64,000 bases of DNA from Nymphaea colorata (lineage: Eukaryota > Streptophyta > Magnoliopsida > Nymphaeales > Nymphaeaceae), in contig NC_045145.1 in NCBI RefSeq assembly GCF_008831285.2, forward strand, positions 7,684,802 to 7,748,801. Direction: 5' to 3'. The notes beneath the pieces are model-generated. The model worked only from the letters and a program-made list of their open reading frames with translations, had not been told where the DNA came from and ran no database searches. Position numbers and translations under genes: made by a program. This document shows positions 63,917 to 64,000 of the stretch, piece after piece (within the stretch, counting starts at the first letter, position 1; each line of letters begins with the position of its first letter).

Positions 63917-64000
63917 TTTTAGTTTTTTAAAATTTTTAGAAGTTTACCATATTTTTCTCGTATTTTTCTGTTTTTTTCAAACTTGCCGTATTATACCCAA
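63917..64000. other. Right flank of the array
   Basis: A/T-rich sequence that diverges from the unit exactly where a thirteenth unit would begin. Nothing recognised. Confidence 0.6.

Overview
This is nuclear DNA of a flowering plant. It has the plant-specific Ty3/gypsy lineages with long LTRs, Ty1/copia and LINE relics, a piece of plastid petD, and one host gene with introns for a heavy-metal-associated isoprenylated plant protein (HIPP). The species cannot be told from the sequence. No bacterial operon, CRISPR array, rRNA or tRNA gene was seen.

Layout. (1) 1-11902, minus strand: the 5' part of a large Tat-lineage (Ogre/Retand-like) Ty3/gypsy element cut by the left edge. From 5' to 3' it has a 3.8-kb LTR, primer-binding site, leader, an extra plant-mobile-domain ORF, gag, protease with a G-patch-like tail, reverse transcriptase, a decayed first RNase H, an intact-looking second (archaeal-type) RNase H, and integrase. 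(2) 11903-21694: a mosaic of leader and LTR-like pieces of related gypsy elements, into which element 1 is inserted. It includes one unrecognised plus-strand ORF (17857-18579) with a weak FHA-like pattern. (3) 20521-30225, minus strand: a chromovirus-type Ty3/gypsy element with tRNA-iMet primer site, gag, protease, partly deleted RT, RNase H, integrase and chromodomain, inactivated by several stop codons. (4) 30226-42200: old repeats, comprising an LTR-like fragment, a LINE RT fragment, and a decayed plus-strand Ty1/copia element (33673-39539) whose 5' LTR carries a plastid petD insertion.

(5) 42538-44040, minus strand: the HIPP gene, three coding exons, metal-binding CPTC motif and C-terminal CaaX box; the only convincing host gene. 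(6) 44100-51250: intergenic DNA with a TA microsatellite, a short tandem duplication, a decayed minus-strand Ty1/copia element (about 46456-49530) and a MITE-like element. (7) 51282-63916: a tandem array of twelve units of about 1053 bp, almost identical and exactly in phase from end to end, with a dimeric higher-order pattern. It is the most striking structure here.

The transposon genes each encode parts of their own replication cycle (Gag particle, protease, RT/RNase H, integrase). None of the elements looks fully intact, so they are presumably immobile or dependent on other copies. The HIPP gene is independent of them.
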